A DNA stretch of 64,000 nt from Paraburkholderia phenazinium (lineage in GTDB: Bacteria > Pseudomonadota > Gammaproteobacteria > Burkholderiales > Burkholderiaceae), in NCBI RefSeq assembly GCF_900141745.1, contig NZ_FSRM01000002.1, positions 62,001 to 126,000 of the forward strand, read 5' to 3'. Shown here piece by piece: positions 9,963 through 17,525 of the stretch (the stretch's first letter is position 1; the number at the start of each line of letters is the position of its first letter). The notes below the pieces were generated by a model, which had not been told where the DNA came from, did not search any database, and saw nothing but the letters and a program-made list of their open reading frames with translations. The translations under genes were made by a program, and so were the position numbers.

Positions 9963-10220
9963 ATGGTTGAAGATACGGTATTCGAACATCTGCGGGCCAT
10001 GCCCGACCACGACTGGGTGCGCCAGATTCAATCCTGCACGGTCTCGGACCCATTGCAGCACCCATGGGGACGCTCCTACCGTCTGGTCGAATGGACGCTG
10101 AAGCACACTCCCGATTCCTGCCGTCGCGTGGTTCCCGCGGAAAGCACACCGCTTGAAATCGCTCAAGCTGTCGTATCGCACGTTCCGGGCCGACGCTTCT
10201 GCCAGCACGGCGATAATTAA
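9963..10220 (+). CDS. small hypothetical protein
   Basis: An 85-aa soluble protein starting MVEDTVFEH, with three cysteines and a His/Trp-containing middle (HPWGRSYRLVEW). I do not recognise it. The codon pattern looks coding and GAGGGAAG precedes the ATG at 9963. A minus-strand frame covers the same bases and I judge it a shadow. The last four bases overlap the convergent gene at 10217. Confidence 0.5.
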   Translation: MVEDTVFEHLRAMPDHDWVRQIQSCTVSDPLQHPWGRSYRLVEWTLKHTPDSCRRVVPAESTPLEIAQAVVSHVPGRRFCQHGDN

Positions 10221-10591
10221 CGGTAGCACGCGCTCACAGCACGCTTCGGCGTCAGGGCTGGATTGGCGTTGTCGAGGCAGGCGGCGGCAATCGACACGTA
10301 CTCGCTGCCCGTCGCATCCACCGCGCCCCGCCCGAAGGTGGCCGCTCCACAGGTCCGGCAGAACAGATGGTGTCCGCCGCCCGTGCCGAACTGATAGTCA
10401 CCGAGTTCTGCTTCGCCCGCTAAAAGGCGAAAATCCTCTGGCTTGACCAGCGTCTCCGAGACGCGCTGCCTCGCACAGATCCAGCAATTGCAGCGGCGAC
10501 GCCCGTTGTTCAGTTGACCGGTGTTCAGTTCAATATCCGCCTCGAATCGCACTGCGCCGCAATGGCAACTGCCGTGGTAGGTCTTTTTCAT
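10217..10591 (-). CDS. GFA-family zinc-binding protein
   Basis: A 124-aa protein of the glutathione-dependent formaldehyde-activating (GFA/CENP-V) fold. It has the expected zinc cysteines in SCHCGAV, CNCWICAR and CRTCGAATF. Members bind zinc and sometimes glutathione; a true role in formaldehyde metabolism is often not shown. The C-terminus after SIAAACLDNANP is short and lacks the usual family ending, so the tail may be divergent. It overlaps the convergent gene at 9963 by 4 bases. Confidence 0.85.
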   Translation of the reverse strand: MKKTYHGSCHCGAVRFEADIELNTGQLNNGRRRCNCWICARQRVSETLVKPEDFRLLAGEAELGDYQFGTGGGHHLFCRTCGAATFGRGAVDATGSEYVSIAAACLDNANPALTPKRAVSACYR

Positions 10592-10711
10592 GGCTCAATC
10601 TCCGCAACCGCTGATGGGAAAGGCTTCTACGCGATGTTGAAGCCCATTCTAGGCAGGGGCTCCTGCCAACGTGCTGTCAGGAGGGAAGCGGATCGTGCCG
10701 TTTTTTACGTC

Positions 10712-11335
10712 TTAAGGCGCGCCTGTGGCAAATGCCAGTGCATCGTCCAGCCGGTCGTTGCCCCAGAACATCTCCGTGCCAACGAAGAACGTCGGCGCGC
10801 CGAAAATGCGCTGTGCTCGAGCCCGTTCGGTCTGCTCGCGCAATTTCAGCTTGTTGGCATCGGTAAGCGCGTCGGCGATGATCTGTTGCGCCGGCAAACC
10901 CAGATGCTCCAGCACCTCGCCCACCGCCGCCGGTGAATCGATCTCGCGGTCTTGCGCGAAATTGAGCTGCATGACTTCGCGGCAAAACGCACCGATCCAC
11001 GGCTCATTGGCCCCGAGCGTCGCCACACGCAATGGCAGCAACGCACGGCGTGGAAAGTCCGACGGTTTGCGCCACGGGACGGCGTATTTTCTGCCCTGCC
11101 GCTCCATGTCCTTCCAAACGTACTCGCCTTTCTCCTTCTGCGCGACGAACGGCGACGTGTCATAGCCCAAGGCCTGCAAAACAGGGCCCAGCAGAAACGG
11201 CTGCCAGCGAACCCGGACATGATGCATGGCCGCCTGCGATTCAATGCGCATCACGCTCAGGTAGCTGTAGTTGCTGGCGAAGTCGAACCAGAAATCGATC
11301 TCCGGCGTGCTTTGGACGGGCACAGCTGTATTCAT
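10712..11335 (-). CDS. 2-hydroxychromene-2-carboxylate isomerase-like (DsbA/GST-kappa fold)
   Basis: A 207-aa DSBA-like thioredoxin-fold protein. The start of the fold, IDFWFDFASNYSYLS, has Ser in place of the CxxC pair, as in glutathione-dependent kappa-type isomerases. The C-terminal FGAPTFFVGTEMFWGNDRLDDAL is the typical cis-Pro and end-of-fold motif. Family enzymes isomerise hydroxychromene carboxylate in naphthalene-type pathways, but no such pathway is nearby. The ATG at 11335 has GGGGAG upstream; the longer open frame to 11419 has no such support. Confidence 0.85.
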   Translation of the reverse strand: MNTAVPVQSTPEIDFWFDFASNYSYLSVMRIESQAAMHHVRVRWQPFLLGPVLQALGYDTSPFVAQKEKGEYVWKDMERQGRKYAVPWRKPSDFPRRALLPLRVATLGANEPWIGAFCREVMQLNFAQDREIDSPAAVGEVLEHLGLPAQQIIADALTDANKLKLREQTERARAQRIFGAPTFFVGTEMFWGNDRLDDALAFATGAP

Positions 11336-11887
11336 CCAGAAAACTCCCCTGGTTATAGGCAACAAGTCAGCGCAGGCAACCTGAGCACGATATTTCGAAA
11401 GCCTACAAATGCCACACAACGCCTCGAATTTGCAATCGTTGACAGTCGTCTCATGCGCTTCGTCCTATGATCTCGCCATCAACTCATCACGTATATGGAT
11501 ATCGCAATGGCTTACCCATATGACCTTTTGACCGCAGCCTGCCTCTTCATCATCGTCATATCTTCGTCGATCCTGCTGGCGCTGTCCTGACCGCCCCTTG
11601 CTGGCACCGTTCTCACGCGGAATCGCCAGATCAGCGACAATGGGCGGGCTAACCTGCCGTCCATATCTACATTCGAGCCGCGCACGCCCCCTTCTCGCTC
11701 CTGCAGCGACTCGACGCGCCTTGTGTCCTCAGGCGCCGCTTCCGGCCCCTCGCCGTACCCGGCGAAGATGAGCCGAACCGGTCAGGCACGCTAATAGCAA
11801 CCATCACCCTTATGCTGCCCGCGGCGCACCACGCCGCCAGGCAGCTTCACTCTTTTTGCCTTTGCAAAACGAACAGGAGTTTCCCAA
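11336..11887. other. intergenic region with one candidate tiny gene
   Basis: Between the isomerase and the SDR gene. It holds a 31-codon membrane-protein-like frame (11495-11590) and the SDR ribosome site. I see no other gene, RNA or repeat. Confidence 0.4.
11495..11590 (+). CDS. candidate 31-aa single-span membrane protein
   Basis: A short frame starting MDIAMAYPYDLL and continuing with a hydrophobic stretch of about 19 residues (TAACLFIIVISS and on) to the stop at 11590. It would be a one-helix membrane miniprotein. There is no good ribosome site before either ATG (11495 or 11507), so expression is doubtful. The composition is unlike random high-GC sequence. Confidence 0.35.
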   Translation: MDIAMAYPYDLLTAACLFIIVISSSILLALS

Positions 11888-12742
11888 ATGATGAATCGAG
11901 ACAACCCCGTCTGGCTGATCACTGGCTGTTCCACAGGCTTTGGCCGCGAACTGGCGAAACTCGTGCTGGAGCGCGGCTGGCGTGCAGTGGTCACGGCGCG
12001 TGACACGTCGAAAGTCGCGGACATTGTCGAAGGTCACGGCGATCGCGCCCTCGTGCTGCCGCTGGATGTCACCAAACGTGCCCAGATCGACCACACCGTC
12101 GCCCAGGCCAAAGAGCATTTCGGCCGCATCGACGTGCTCGTCAATAACGCCGGTTACGGTTACCTGGCCGCCATTGAGGAAGGCGAGGACGCGGCCGTGC
12201 GCGAGATGTTCGAGGCGAACGTGTTCGGCCTCGTCGACACGACCAAGGCCGTGTTGCCGGTGATGCGCAAGCAGCGCAGCGGCCTGATCGTCAACGTGTC
12301 GTCGATCGGCGGCCTCACCAGCTTCGCCGCGACCGGCTATTACCACGGCACCAAATACGCGGTGGAAGGCATCTCCGAGTCGCTGGCGACCGAGGTCAAG
12401 CCGCTCGGTATCGACGTGCTGATAGTCGAGCCCGGCCCGTTCCGCACCAACTGGGCCGGGCCGTCGATCAAACAATCGGCGACGCAAATCGAGGATTACG
12501 CGGCCACCGCCGGCGAGCGCCGCAAGCAGACTGCCGCCCGCAGCGGCAATCAGGCGGGTGACCCGGTACGGGCCGCGCAGGCCATCATCGATGCTGCGCT
12601 CTCCGACACGCCGCCGTTGCGTCTGCTGCTCGGCAAGGCCGCGCTGGAACTGGCCCGCAAGAAGCTCGATTTCCTGCGCAGCGATTTCGACGCGTGGGAA
12701 GCGACCACCGTCGGCGCGGACTTCCCGGAAGGGACGAAATAA
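11888..12742 (+). CDS. short-chain dehydrogenase/reductase
   Basis: A 284-aa classical SDR. The NAD(P) site TGCSTGFG is at residues 12-19, NNAG follows the fourth strand, and the catalytic Ser-Tyr-Lys set is in VSSIGG and YYHGTK. The substrate is unknown; the closest annotated relatives are usually just called oxidoreductases. ACAGGAG precedes the ATG at about 9 bases. It is a single gene, convergent with the LuxR-type gene at 12791. Confidence 0.92.
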   Translation: MMNRDNPVWLITGCSTGFGRELAKLVLERGWRAVVTARDTSKVADIVEGHGDRALVLPLDVTKRAQIDHTVAQAKEHFGRIDVLVNNAGYGYLAAIEEGEDAAVREMFEANVFGLVDTTKAVLPVMRKQRSGLIVNVSSIGGLTSFAATGYYHGTKYAVEGISESLATEVKPLGIDVLIVEPGPFRTNWAGPSIKQSATQIEDYAATAGERRKQTAARSGNQAGDPVRAAQAIIDAALSDTPPLRLLLGKAALELARKKLDFLRSDFDAWEATTVGADFPEGTK

Positions 12743-12790
12743 GGGGCTTTATCCGTGCACGGTGAGCACGTGGTGCGCACCGCCCAGTGC

Positions 12791-14272
12791 TCAGATCAAC
12801 CCGAGCGTCGACGCCTTCAACGTAGCGGCGGCCCGGGTTGAGCATTCGAGCTTGCGAAACACGCTTTCCACATGCGTGCGCACCGTGCTTGGACTCATCT
12901 GCAGGGCGCGGGCAACTTCCTTGTTGCTTGCGCCCAGACTGATCTGCCGCAAAACCTCGGATTCGCGCGGAGAAAGCAGCGACACCCGCGCCGGCCGGGC
13001 TCGTCCTCCGGCGGCGCCCGGCTCCTGAGCGTTCTGCTCGCAGGACAACAACGCGTTGACCGCATCAGCATCGAAACGCCCCTGACCCACCTCTTCGTTG
13101 ATCAAGGCAGCCGCATCACCGACGGACAAAGCGGCGCGCCACGGACGCGGCGAGCGCAACGCCACCCAGCATGCCGCAGCCGCCAGCACGCGGGCCTCCA
13201 GCCCGATCGTCGCGCCAGCCGCGCTGCGGAAATAACCCGAGCCGTCGAGCCGCTCGTACGCGTGCGAGGCAAGCTCCGTTTCCCGCGCGAGCGCGCCGAT
13301 CTGTCTGCCGGCGCGTGCGGTCCAGTAGGGCACGAGGCGTACCTTCTCCCAGGCGGCGGGCGAGAGCCGCCCGGGCGTGTTCCAGATCGCGTTCGACACC
13401 GCCATGCGCCCCATGCCGTGAATCAGACCGGCCAGATAGATGCGTTGACCGACCTCGCCGTCGAAGCCGAGTTGCGCACAGCATCCCGCCGCGGCCTCGG
13501 CAACGCGCCGCGAGTAACCGGCCATCCATGGCAGTTTCAGGTCGATTACGTCGGCGACGATCTCCGGCGCAGTGGACTGCCGCATCGGCAGCGCATCCAG
13601 CGGTTCGTCGCGGCCCACCGCGGTTTGCCGGTCGAGTTCGGCGAGCCATCCAGCTGCATGCGCACAGGCGACGCGCGCCAGTTCCTCAGGGTACTGATGC
13701 CCCGCCTTCTGCGCGATCAGCTTTTGCGCGCCGTCCAGTCCGTACACACGGCTGAGAATCTCCAGATCGCTCGCGAGCGCGACCAGAAATACCGCCTCCG
13801 GCACCTGCTTACGGTCGAGCCGTTCGGGCAACCCTGCACCGTCCCATGCTTCGAAGATGTGCCGCAAGGAGGCTTGCGTCATATCGTCGAGACCGAGCAT
13901 GCGGGCGATTTCCCCCGACACCTCGCAATGGATCTGCGCGAGCGGCTGGATGGTCGACTCGAAGCTCCCGTGTGCTTCAGCCTCGCCGGCCCATCCTGGC
14001 CGCATGGCAAGCATCGCCTCGCGGCCGCCGATATCGTCGCCGAGCCACTCGGAGAAACCCGCCGCATTGGCCGTGCAACCCGACCAGCGCAACAGCGATA
14101 CCTCCTGCACCACGCAGCATTGGGCCTGGTCATAGCCGGCTTGCGCCGCGAGGCGTGCGGCCAACCAACTGGTGCGCAGCGAATGATCCGTCGGCTGCCC
14201 CATGCTGAGATCGCCGATGAACGCCAGTGCCTTGACGGCGTCGAGCGAGCGGATTGTTGAAACGTCTGCCAT
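12791..14272 (-). CDS. LuxR-type regulator with two degenerate HD-GYP modules
   Basis: A 493-aa protein. The N-terminal part (1-180) looks like one HD-GYP-like unit (MGQPTDHSLRTSWLAARLA, LLRWSGCTANA, FEAWDGAGLPERL). The second unit (about 235-375) has IHGMGRMAV at 284-292, where active enzymes have HDxGK, and HAYERLDGSGYF at 337-348. The HD aspartate is missing, so phosphodiesterase activity is doubtful. Residues 430-490 are a LuxR/GerE helix-turn-helix (LSPRESEVLRQISLGASNKEVARAL). It is probably a transcription factor that senses a ligand through the HD modules. Its regulon is unknown. Confidence 0.85.
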   Translation of the reverse strand: MADVSTIRSLDAVKALAFIGDLSMGQPTDHSLRTSWLAARLAAQAGYDQAQCCVVQEVSLLRWSGCTANAAGFSEWLGDDIGGREAMLAMRPGWAGEAEAHGSFESTIQPLAQIHCEVSGEIARMLGLDDMTQASLRHIFEAWDGAGLPERLDRKQVPEAVFLVALASDLEILSRVYGLDGAQKLIAQKAGHQYPEELARVACAHAAGWLAELDRQTAVGRDEPLDALPMRQSTAPEIVADVIDLKLPWMAGYSRRVAEAAAGCCAQLGFDGEVGQRIYLAGLIHGMGRMAVSNAIWNTPGRLSPAAWEKVRLVPYWTARAGRQIGALARETELASHAYERLDGSGYFRSAAGATIGLEARVLAAAACWVALRSPRPWRAALSVGDAAALINEEVGQGRFDADAVNALLSCEQNAQEPGAAGGRARPARVSLLSPRESEVLRQISLGASNKEVARALQMSPSTVRTHVESVFRKLECSTRAAATLKASTLGLI

Positions 14273-14339
14273 AGGTGTGTCGACCTGTTCAAAAACGCAA
14301 AGGCGCCTTCAGCGCCGCGGCCAGCCTCAGCCGTCCCCC

Positions 14340-14495
14340 GGTAAGGATCGCATGATCCCGCCGCAACTGCAGGAAGCGATGACGCAGCGGATCGGCGCGA
14401 CGGTGGTCAAGGTGGACGCGAGCCACGCGGCGATGCTATCGAAGGCGTCTTAAGCAGCAGCGGCGATTATCGAAGCGGCGCGTTCGGTCAAGTAA
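14340..14495 (+). pseudogene. C-terminal remnant of an alpha/beta hydrolase
   Basis: The frame from 14340 reads GKDRMIPPQLQEAMTQRIG, then a short strand ending KVDASHAAMLSKAS. This is the family's last strand and catalytic histidine. A TAA stop at 14451-14453 interrupts it, and the same frame goes on as AAAAIIEAARSVK to a stop at 14493. Nothing of the rest of the protein remains upstream, where the HD/LuxR gene lies on the other strand. It resembles the C-terminus of the hydrolase at 8065-8856. Confidence 0.6.
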
Positions 14496-14530
14496 CTGGC
14501 GAGGCAGGCGGCCAGGCAGCCGCAGTATGA

Positions 14531-14568
14531 AAAAACGGCGGGGCGATCGTGATCGCCCCGCCGTTTTT
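14531..14568. terminator. strong bidirectional terminator
   Basis: A perfect 18-bp palindrome with a GT loop: AAAAACGGCGGGGCGATC (14531-14548) and its complement (14551-14568), with A-runs and T-runs at the two ends. It would end transcription from either side. Confidence 0.85.
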
Positions 14569-14602
14569 GCTGACACCTCCCCTCGAAGCCGAGGTCAGAT
14601 GG

Positions 14603-15193
14603 TCAGATCATCAGCCGTGAAATCTTCGAGCCTTCCAGCGAGACACCTGCCATCAGCCCTTCGTTCGTCAGCACAAAAGCCTGCACCGGGCTCGTCGCAG
14701 TCGAGGTATCGACATCGCCATTGGCGCCCACCTTCAGCACGGCCACCGTTGCATCGGCGCCTGCGGCCCAGCCCTGGCTTTCGCGGAATTTGTTCAGCGC
14801 GTCCTGCGTCATGAACATCATCACGATCGCCTTGGATTGCGCACCAATCTGCAAACCGAACGAACCGGCAGCGATGCTGTAATAGCCTGAGGGTCGTCCG
14901 GCGACGCGCAGCGCGCCTTGGCCATATTGGCCGCCGACCCAGAAGCCGGCCGCGATAACCGATGGGAATACCAGTACGCCCTGCGATTTGGCGACGAGCT
15001 CATGCGAGCCATGCACCGTGTCATAGAGACGGGCCAGCGTGGAATCGACACCCGCATTGATGGTTTGACGCTTGCCTGCATCGGAAGATGCGCCGGTGTC
15101 TGATGACGGCGGAGTCGTCGTGCAGCCAGCTAACGCGAGACCCGTTGAGGCGAGCGCTACACTGGACGAGAGGATGAATTGTCGGCGACGCAT
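14603..15193 (-). CDS. YSC84/SYLF-domain lipoprotein
   Basis: A 196-aa lipoprotein with signal MRRRQFILSSSVALA and lipobox LAGC near residue 23. The body carries the SYLF (lipid-binding YSC84) domain: VLVFPSVIAAGFWVGGQYGQGAL, then YYSIAAGSFGLQIGAQSKAIVMMFM (stated in part). It is probably anchored in the periplasm or outer membrane. The ATG at 15193 with GGAA upstream is chosen over the longer frame to 15259, which would bury the lipobox. It is followed by the bidirectional terminator at 14531. Confidence 0.85.
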   Translation of the reverse strand: MRRRQFILSSSVALASTGLALAGCTTTPPSSDTGASSDAGKRQTINAGVDSTLARLYDTVHGSHELVAKSQGVLVFPSVIAAGFWVGGQYGQGALRVAGRPSGYYSIAAGSFGLQIGAQSKAIVMMFMTQDALNKFRESQGWAAGADATVAVLKVGANGDVDTSTATSPVQAFVLTNEGLMAGVSLEGSKISRLMI

Positions 15194-15301
15194 GGTTGAT
15201 TCCTTTGTTATGTGATGTGGTTGTGAAGCCGCGGTCGGTCGCACCGCGAACGGCAGCAACAGCAGTTGCCGATAAGCGGCGCCCGAGCTTCAGGCAGTGA
15301 A

Positions 15302-15481
15302 TCAGCGGACCGTCTTTCTGATGCGCGCCTTCGCATTACCGAAGGACTGACGGATCCCGCCGGCCACCTGCTGCAAATCGCCCTTGATCTCCTGCGATCT
15401 GTTGCCGGTCGCCTTTCCGACTGCTTCATTCAGCTTGCCCTTGACCTTTTGGGCCGTGCCTTTGACCTGGTCCTTGTTCAT
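15302..15481 (-). CDS. CsbD-family stress protein
   Basis: A 59-aa hydrophilic protein starting MNKDQVKGTAQKVKGK and containing LNEAVGKATGNRSQEIKGD, the CsbD family repeat. Members are abundant general-stress proteins of unknown action. A full AAGGAGG lies 5 bases before the ATG at 15481, one of the best ribosome sites in the window. It lies 108 bases upstream of the YSC84-like lipoprotein on the same strand and could share its transcript. Confidence 0.85.
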   Translation of the reverse strand: MNKDQVKGTAQKVKGKLNEAVGKATGNRSQEIKGDLQQVAGGIRQSFGNAKARIRKTVR

Positions 15482-15749
15482 GCAACCTCCTTGAATGATG
15501 AGCTAACTCTCGCGGCTGCCTCTTTACTGCAAAATGCGGGCCAAGTCGCAAAACGTACCGTTTCAAAGCCGCTGCACGGCACAACGCCCGCATAAGCGGG
15601 CATGAAATCAAGGGGATAAAGACGGGAGGGAAAGATACGCAGCGAAATGCCGATTCATCGGGCAGACAGGGAAAAACGACATCCGCCCGGTACGTCTTAC
15701 GTGTGTGCTTGCGGGCACAAGCGAACCAGCCGGTCAAACGGCCCATCAT

Positions 15750-15938
15750 CTAACGGGGTGGGCGCGTACCTGGCCGACGGTTCTTCCAGTTTTGCACCAT
15801 TAACGCGACCACGCCGCCTAGCGCAAGCGTCGCCACATAGCCGGCCATCCGCACCACGCCCTCGCCATAGGAACCGGCAAATACGATGACAAGCGTCGCT
15901 GCCACAAAAAGTATGAGCAATCCGACCATCGGCTTCAT
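15750..15938 (-). CDS. small two-helix membrane protein
   Basis: A 62-aa protein with two hydrophobic segments (about residues 3-22 and 30-50) joined by GSYGEGVVRM, then a basic, Pro-rich tail that would face the cytoplasm. The function is unknown. GGAGG lies about 9 bases before the ATG at 15938. It lies between the CsbD gene and the DUF4148 cluster on the same strand. Confidence 0.65.
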   Translation of the reverse strand: MKPMVGLLILFVAATLVIVFAGSYGEGVVRMAGYVATLALGGVVALMVQNWKNRRPGTRPPR

Positions 15939-16080
15939 CTAAAAATGCCTCCGCAGTGGGCTTCAGAACCGGCATCACAACTGAAATGAGAATCGCGATG
16001 GGTGAAACGCGCAAGTGCGGCAAACCCGGCAAAGTCGAACTGCGCTGCTAGCGCGATCCGGTCGCGATAGCTTACTCAAC

Positions 16081-16461
16081 CTAGCCACCGGAATACAGCG
16101 AACAAAAACTGACCGGACCGACGCATGCAGCATTGCTCCCCGTACCATTCAACGGCGCACGAGTGCCGCTTTCACTGGATCCCGACGACGGGACGCCCAT
16201 GCTGGTCGCTTCGGCCGCATCACCCGCAGTACTGTTTGCGACAGCTGCGCCGTTTTGCGCCGCGATTTTCGCTTCGGCAGCCTGAATGTCGGCCGGATAG
16301 TTCGGGTCGCCGGCAGCCGGACTATAGCCAGCCTGTTCGACGCGTACGAGGTCGGTGTATACCTGTGCCCGGGTGACCGGAGCGTTGGCGGATTGCGCAA
16401 AGCTAAGCGCGGGGCTCGCGAATGCGCAGGCAGCGAGAGTGAGACTGATGAACGTTTTCAT
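16081..16461 (-). CDS. DUF4148 secreted protein (copy 2)
   Basis: A 126-aa protein with a signal peptide ending LSFAQ and the DUF4148 core TRAQVYTDLVRVEQAGY and YPADIQAAEAKIAAQ. A Ser/Gly-rich linker leads to the C-terminal AACVGPVSFCSLYSGG, the C-x6-C tail also seen in copies 1 and 3. AAGGAG precedes the ATG. At the DNA level its middle is close to copy 1, which suggests duplication. It lies 61 bases downstream of copy 3 and may be co-transcribed. Confidence 0.85.
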   Translation of the reverse strand: MKTFISLTLAACAFASPALSFAQSANAPVTRAQVYTDLVRVEQAGYSPAAGDPNYPADIQAAEAKIAAQNGAAVANSTAGDAAEATSMGVPSSGSSESGTRAPLNGTGSNAACVGPVSFCSLYSGG

Positions 16462-16522
16462 GATGTAAATCTCCTTGCTTCAATGGGAGAGACCAGACAG
16501 GGACGGCAACCGGACGACGACC

Positions 16523-16864
16523 TTAGCTGCCGAAAAACGGTGTGCAGAAATCGACCGGACCCACACACGCTTCACCGGTTTTATTGCTGTTCATTCCCTT
16601 GTGTTGACCACCGGCGCTGGTACCCGACGTATCCGAACCGACGCCGCCGGTGTCCTGCTGCTTCAGGTGAGCGACCTGCTGCGCAAAGACCGGACTCACG
16701 TCGGGATATGACGCATCGGTCACGAAACGCGAGCCGTTGTTCTCCGCCTGAATCAGTTCCTGACGAACCTCGGCACGGGTCTTTTCCTGCGCAAAGGCAT
16801 TCGAGAACACGCCGCTCGATGCGAGGACGGCAACTGACATGGTGATCATGGCAAGCTTTTTCAT
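16523..16864 (-). CDS. DUF4148 secreted protein (copy 3)
   Basis: A 113-aa protein with a signal peptide ending SNAFAQ, the core TRAEVRQELIQAENNG, and DASYPDVSPVFAQQVAHLKQQ. It ends EACVGPVDFCTPFFGS, with the same C-x6-C tail pattern as copies 1 and 2. The core is closer to copy 4 (DxSYPDVSPV) than to copies 1 and 2. A GGAATAA-N16-GTT element at 16938-16966 may be its promoter. Confidence 0.85.
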   Translation of the reverse strand: MKKLAMITMSVAVLASSGVFSNAFAQEKTRAEVRQELIQAENNGSRFVTDASYPDVSPVFAQQVAHLKQQDTGGVGSDTSGTSAGGQHKGMNSNKTGEACVGPVDFCTPFFGS

Positions 16865-16937
16865 TTCTAACTCCTAACTAATATGGGTTTGAATTGGTTG
16901 AGAAATATGGCGATGCATTCATCAACTACTCATCAAC

Positions 16938-16966
16938 GTTAACATCGAGACTGCGTCGGTTATTCC
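16938..16966 (-). promoter_or_regulatory. ECF-sigma-like promoter before DUF4148 copy 3
   Basis: On the minus strand GGAATAA (16966-16960) is followed after 16 bases by GTTAAC (16943-16938). The 14 bases at 16960-16973 match 9533-9546 exactly. The element lies 74 bases upstream of the ATG at 16864. Confidence 0.45.
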
Positions 16967-17009
16967 AGGATTTCAAAAACTATCTGTTGCACCAACTGGT
17001 TCCAGCCAT

Positions 17010-17276
17010 TTAGTTCACAGTGCTACCATATGTAGAACCGTCAACGATCTTGCTGGTGTTTGCAGACGAATCCATCGCCTGTTGCCTCAACCGGGAGACC
17101 TCCTGCGCGTACACCGGGCTCACATCGGGATATGAAGAGTCGGTCACGTAGTTGAGGCCGTTCTGTTGCGCCTCGATCAGTTCCTGATACACCTGCGCAC
17201 GTGTCTTCCCTTCAGCGAAAGCGCTAGACGAGGCAAGCACAGCAACAGACAACACCGCAAAAGCGATCTTCTTCAT
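17010..17276 (-). CDS. DUF4148 secreted protein (copy 4)
   Basis: An 88-aa protein with a signal peptide ending SSAFAEG, the core TRAQVYQELIEAQQNGL and DSSYPDVSPVYAQEVSRLRQQ. It lacks the C-x6-C tail and ends in a short polar stretch. It closely resembles copy 3 in its signal peptide and core. A GGAATAA-N16-GTT element lies at 17314-17342, 38 bases from the ATG. Confidence 0.83.
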   Translation of the reverse strand: MKKIAFAVLSVAVLASSSAFAEGKTRAQVYQELIEAQQNGLNYVTDSSYPDVSPVYAQEVSRLRQQAMDSSANTSKIVDGSTYGSTVN

Positions 17277-17313
17277 GATGAACTCCGGTGAATTTGGGTT
17301 GGCCTACACGAAG

Positions 17314-17342
17314 GAGAACCCGAGTTGCGCGGCGTTTATTCC
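17314..17342 (-). promoter_or_regulatory. ECF-sigma-like promoter before DUF4148 copy 4
   Basis: On the minus strand GGAATAA (17342-17336) is followed after 16 bases by GTTCTC (17319-17314). The same two blocks at nearly the same spacing precede DUF4148 copies 1 and 3. Confidence 0.45.
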
Positions 17343-17525
17343 CGGCGAACGGAGAAATGCACGAACGAGTGCGCCCGAACGCTACCCGCGGGCGAAAAAA
17401 TCGGGAAGGGGAATAGAGCGGGTTGCGGACGTGTTAACGGATACGAACGGGCGTGCGCCCACCTTCATATGCCGCAATGCGGGCGCCGTTCAGCACAGGC
17501 TGCGCTGGCGACGCGCGCCGTCGTA

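Noticed and set aside
9855..10229. 124-codon minus-strand frame opposite the small gene at 9963
   Set aside because: The plus-strand frame has better codon use and a ribosome site; this one runs into the hairpin region.
12872..14260. 462-codon open frame opposite the HD/LuxR gene
   Set aside because: Arg/His/Pro-rich shadow of a recognisable gene.
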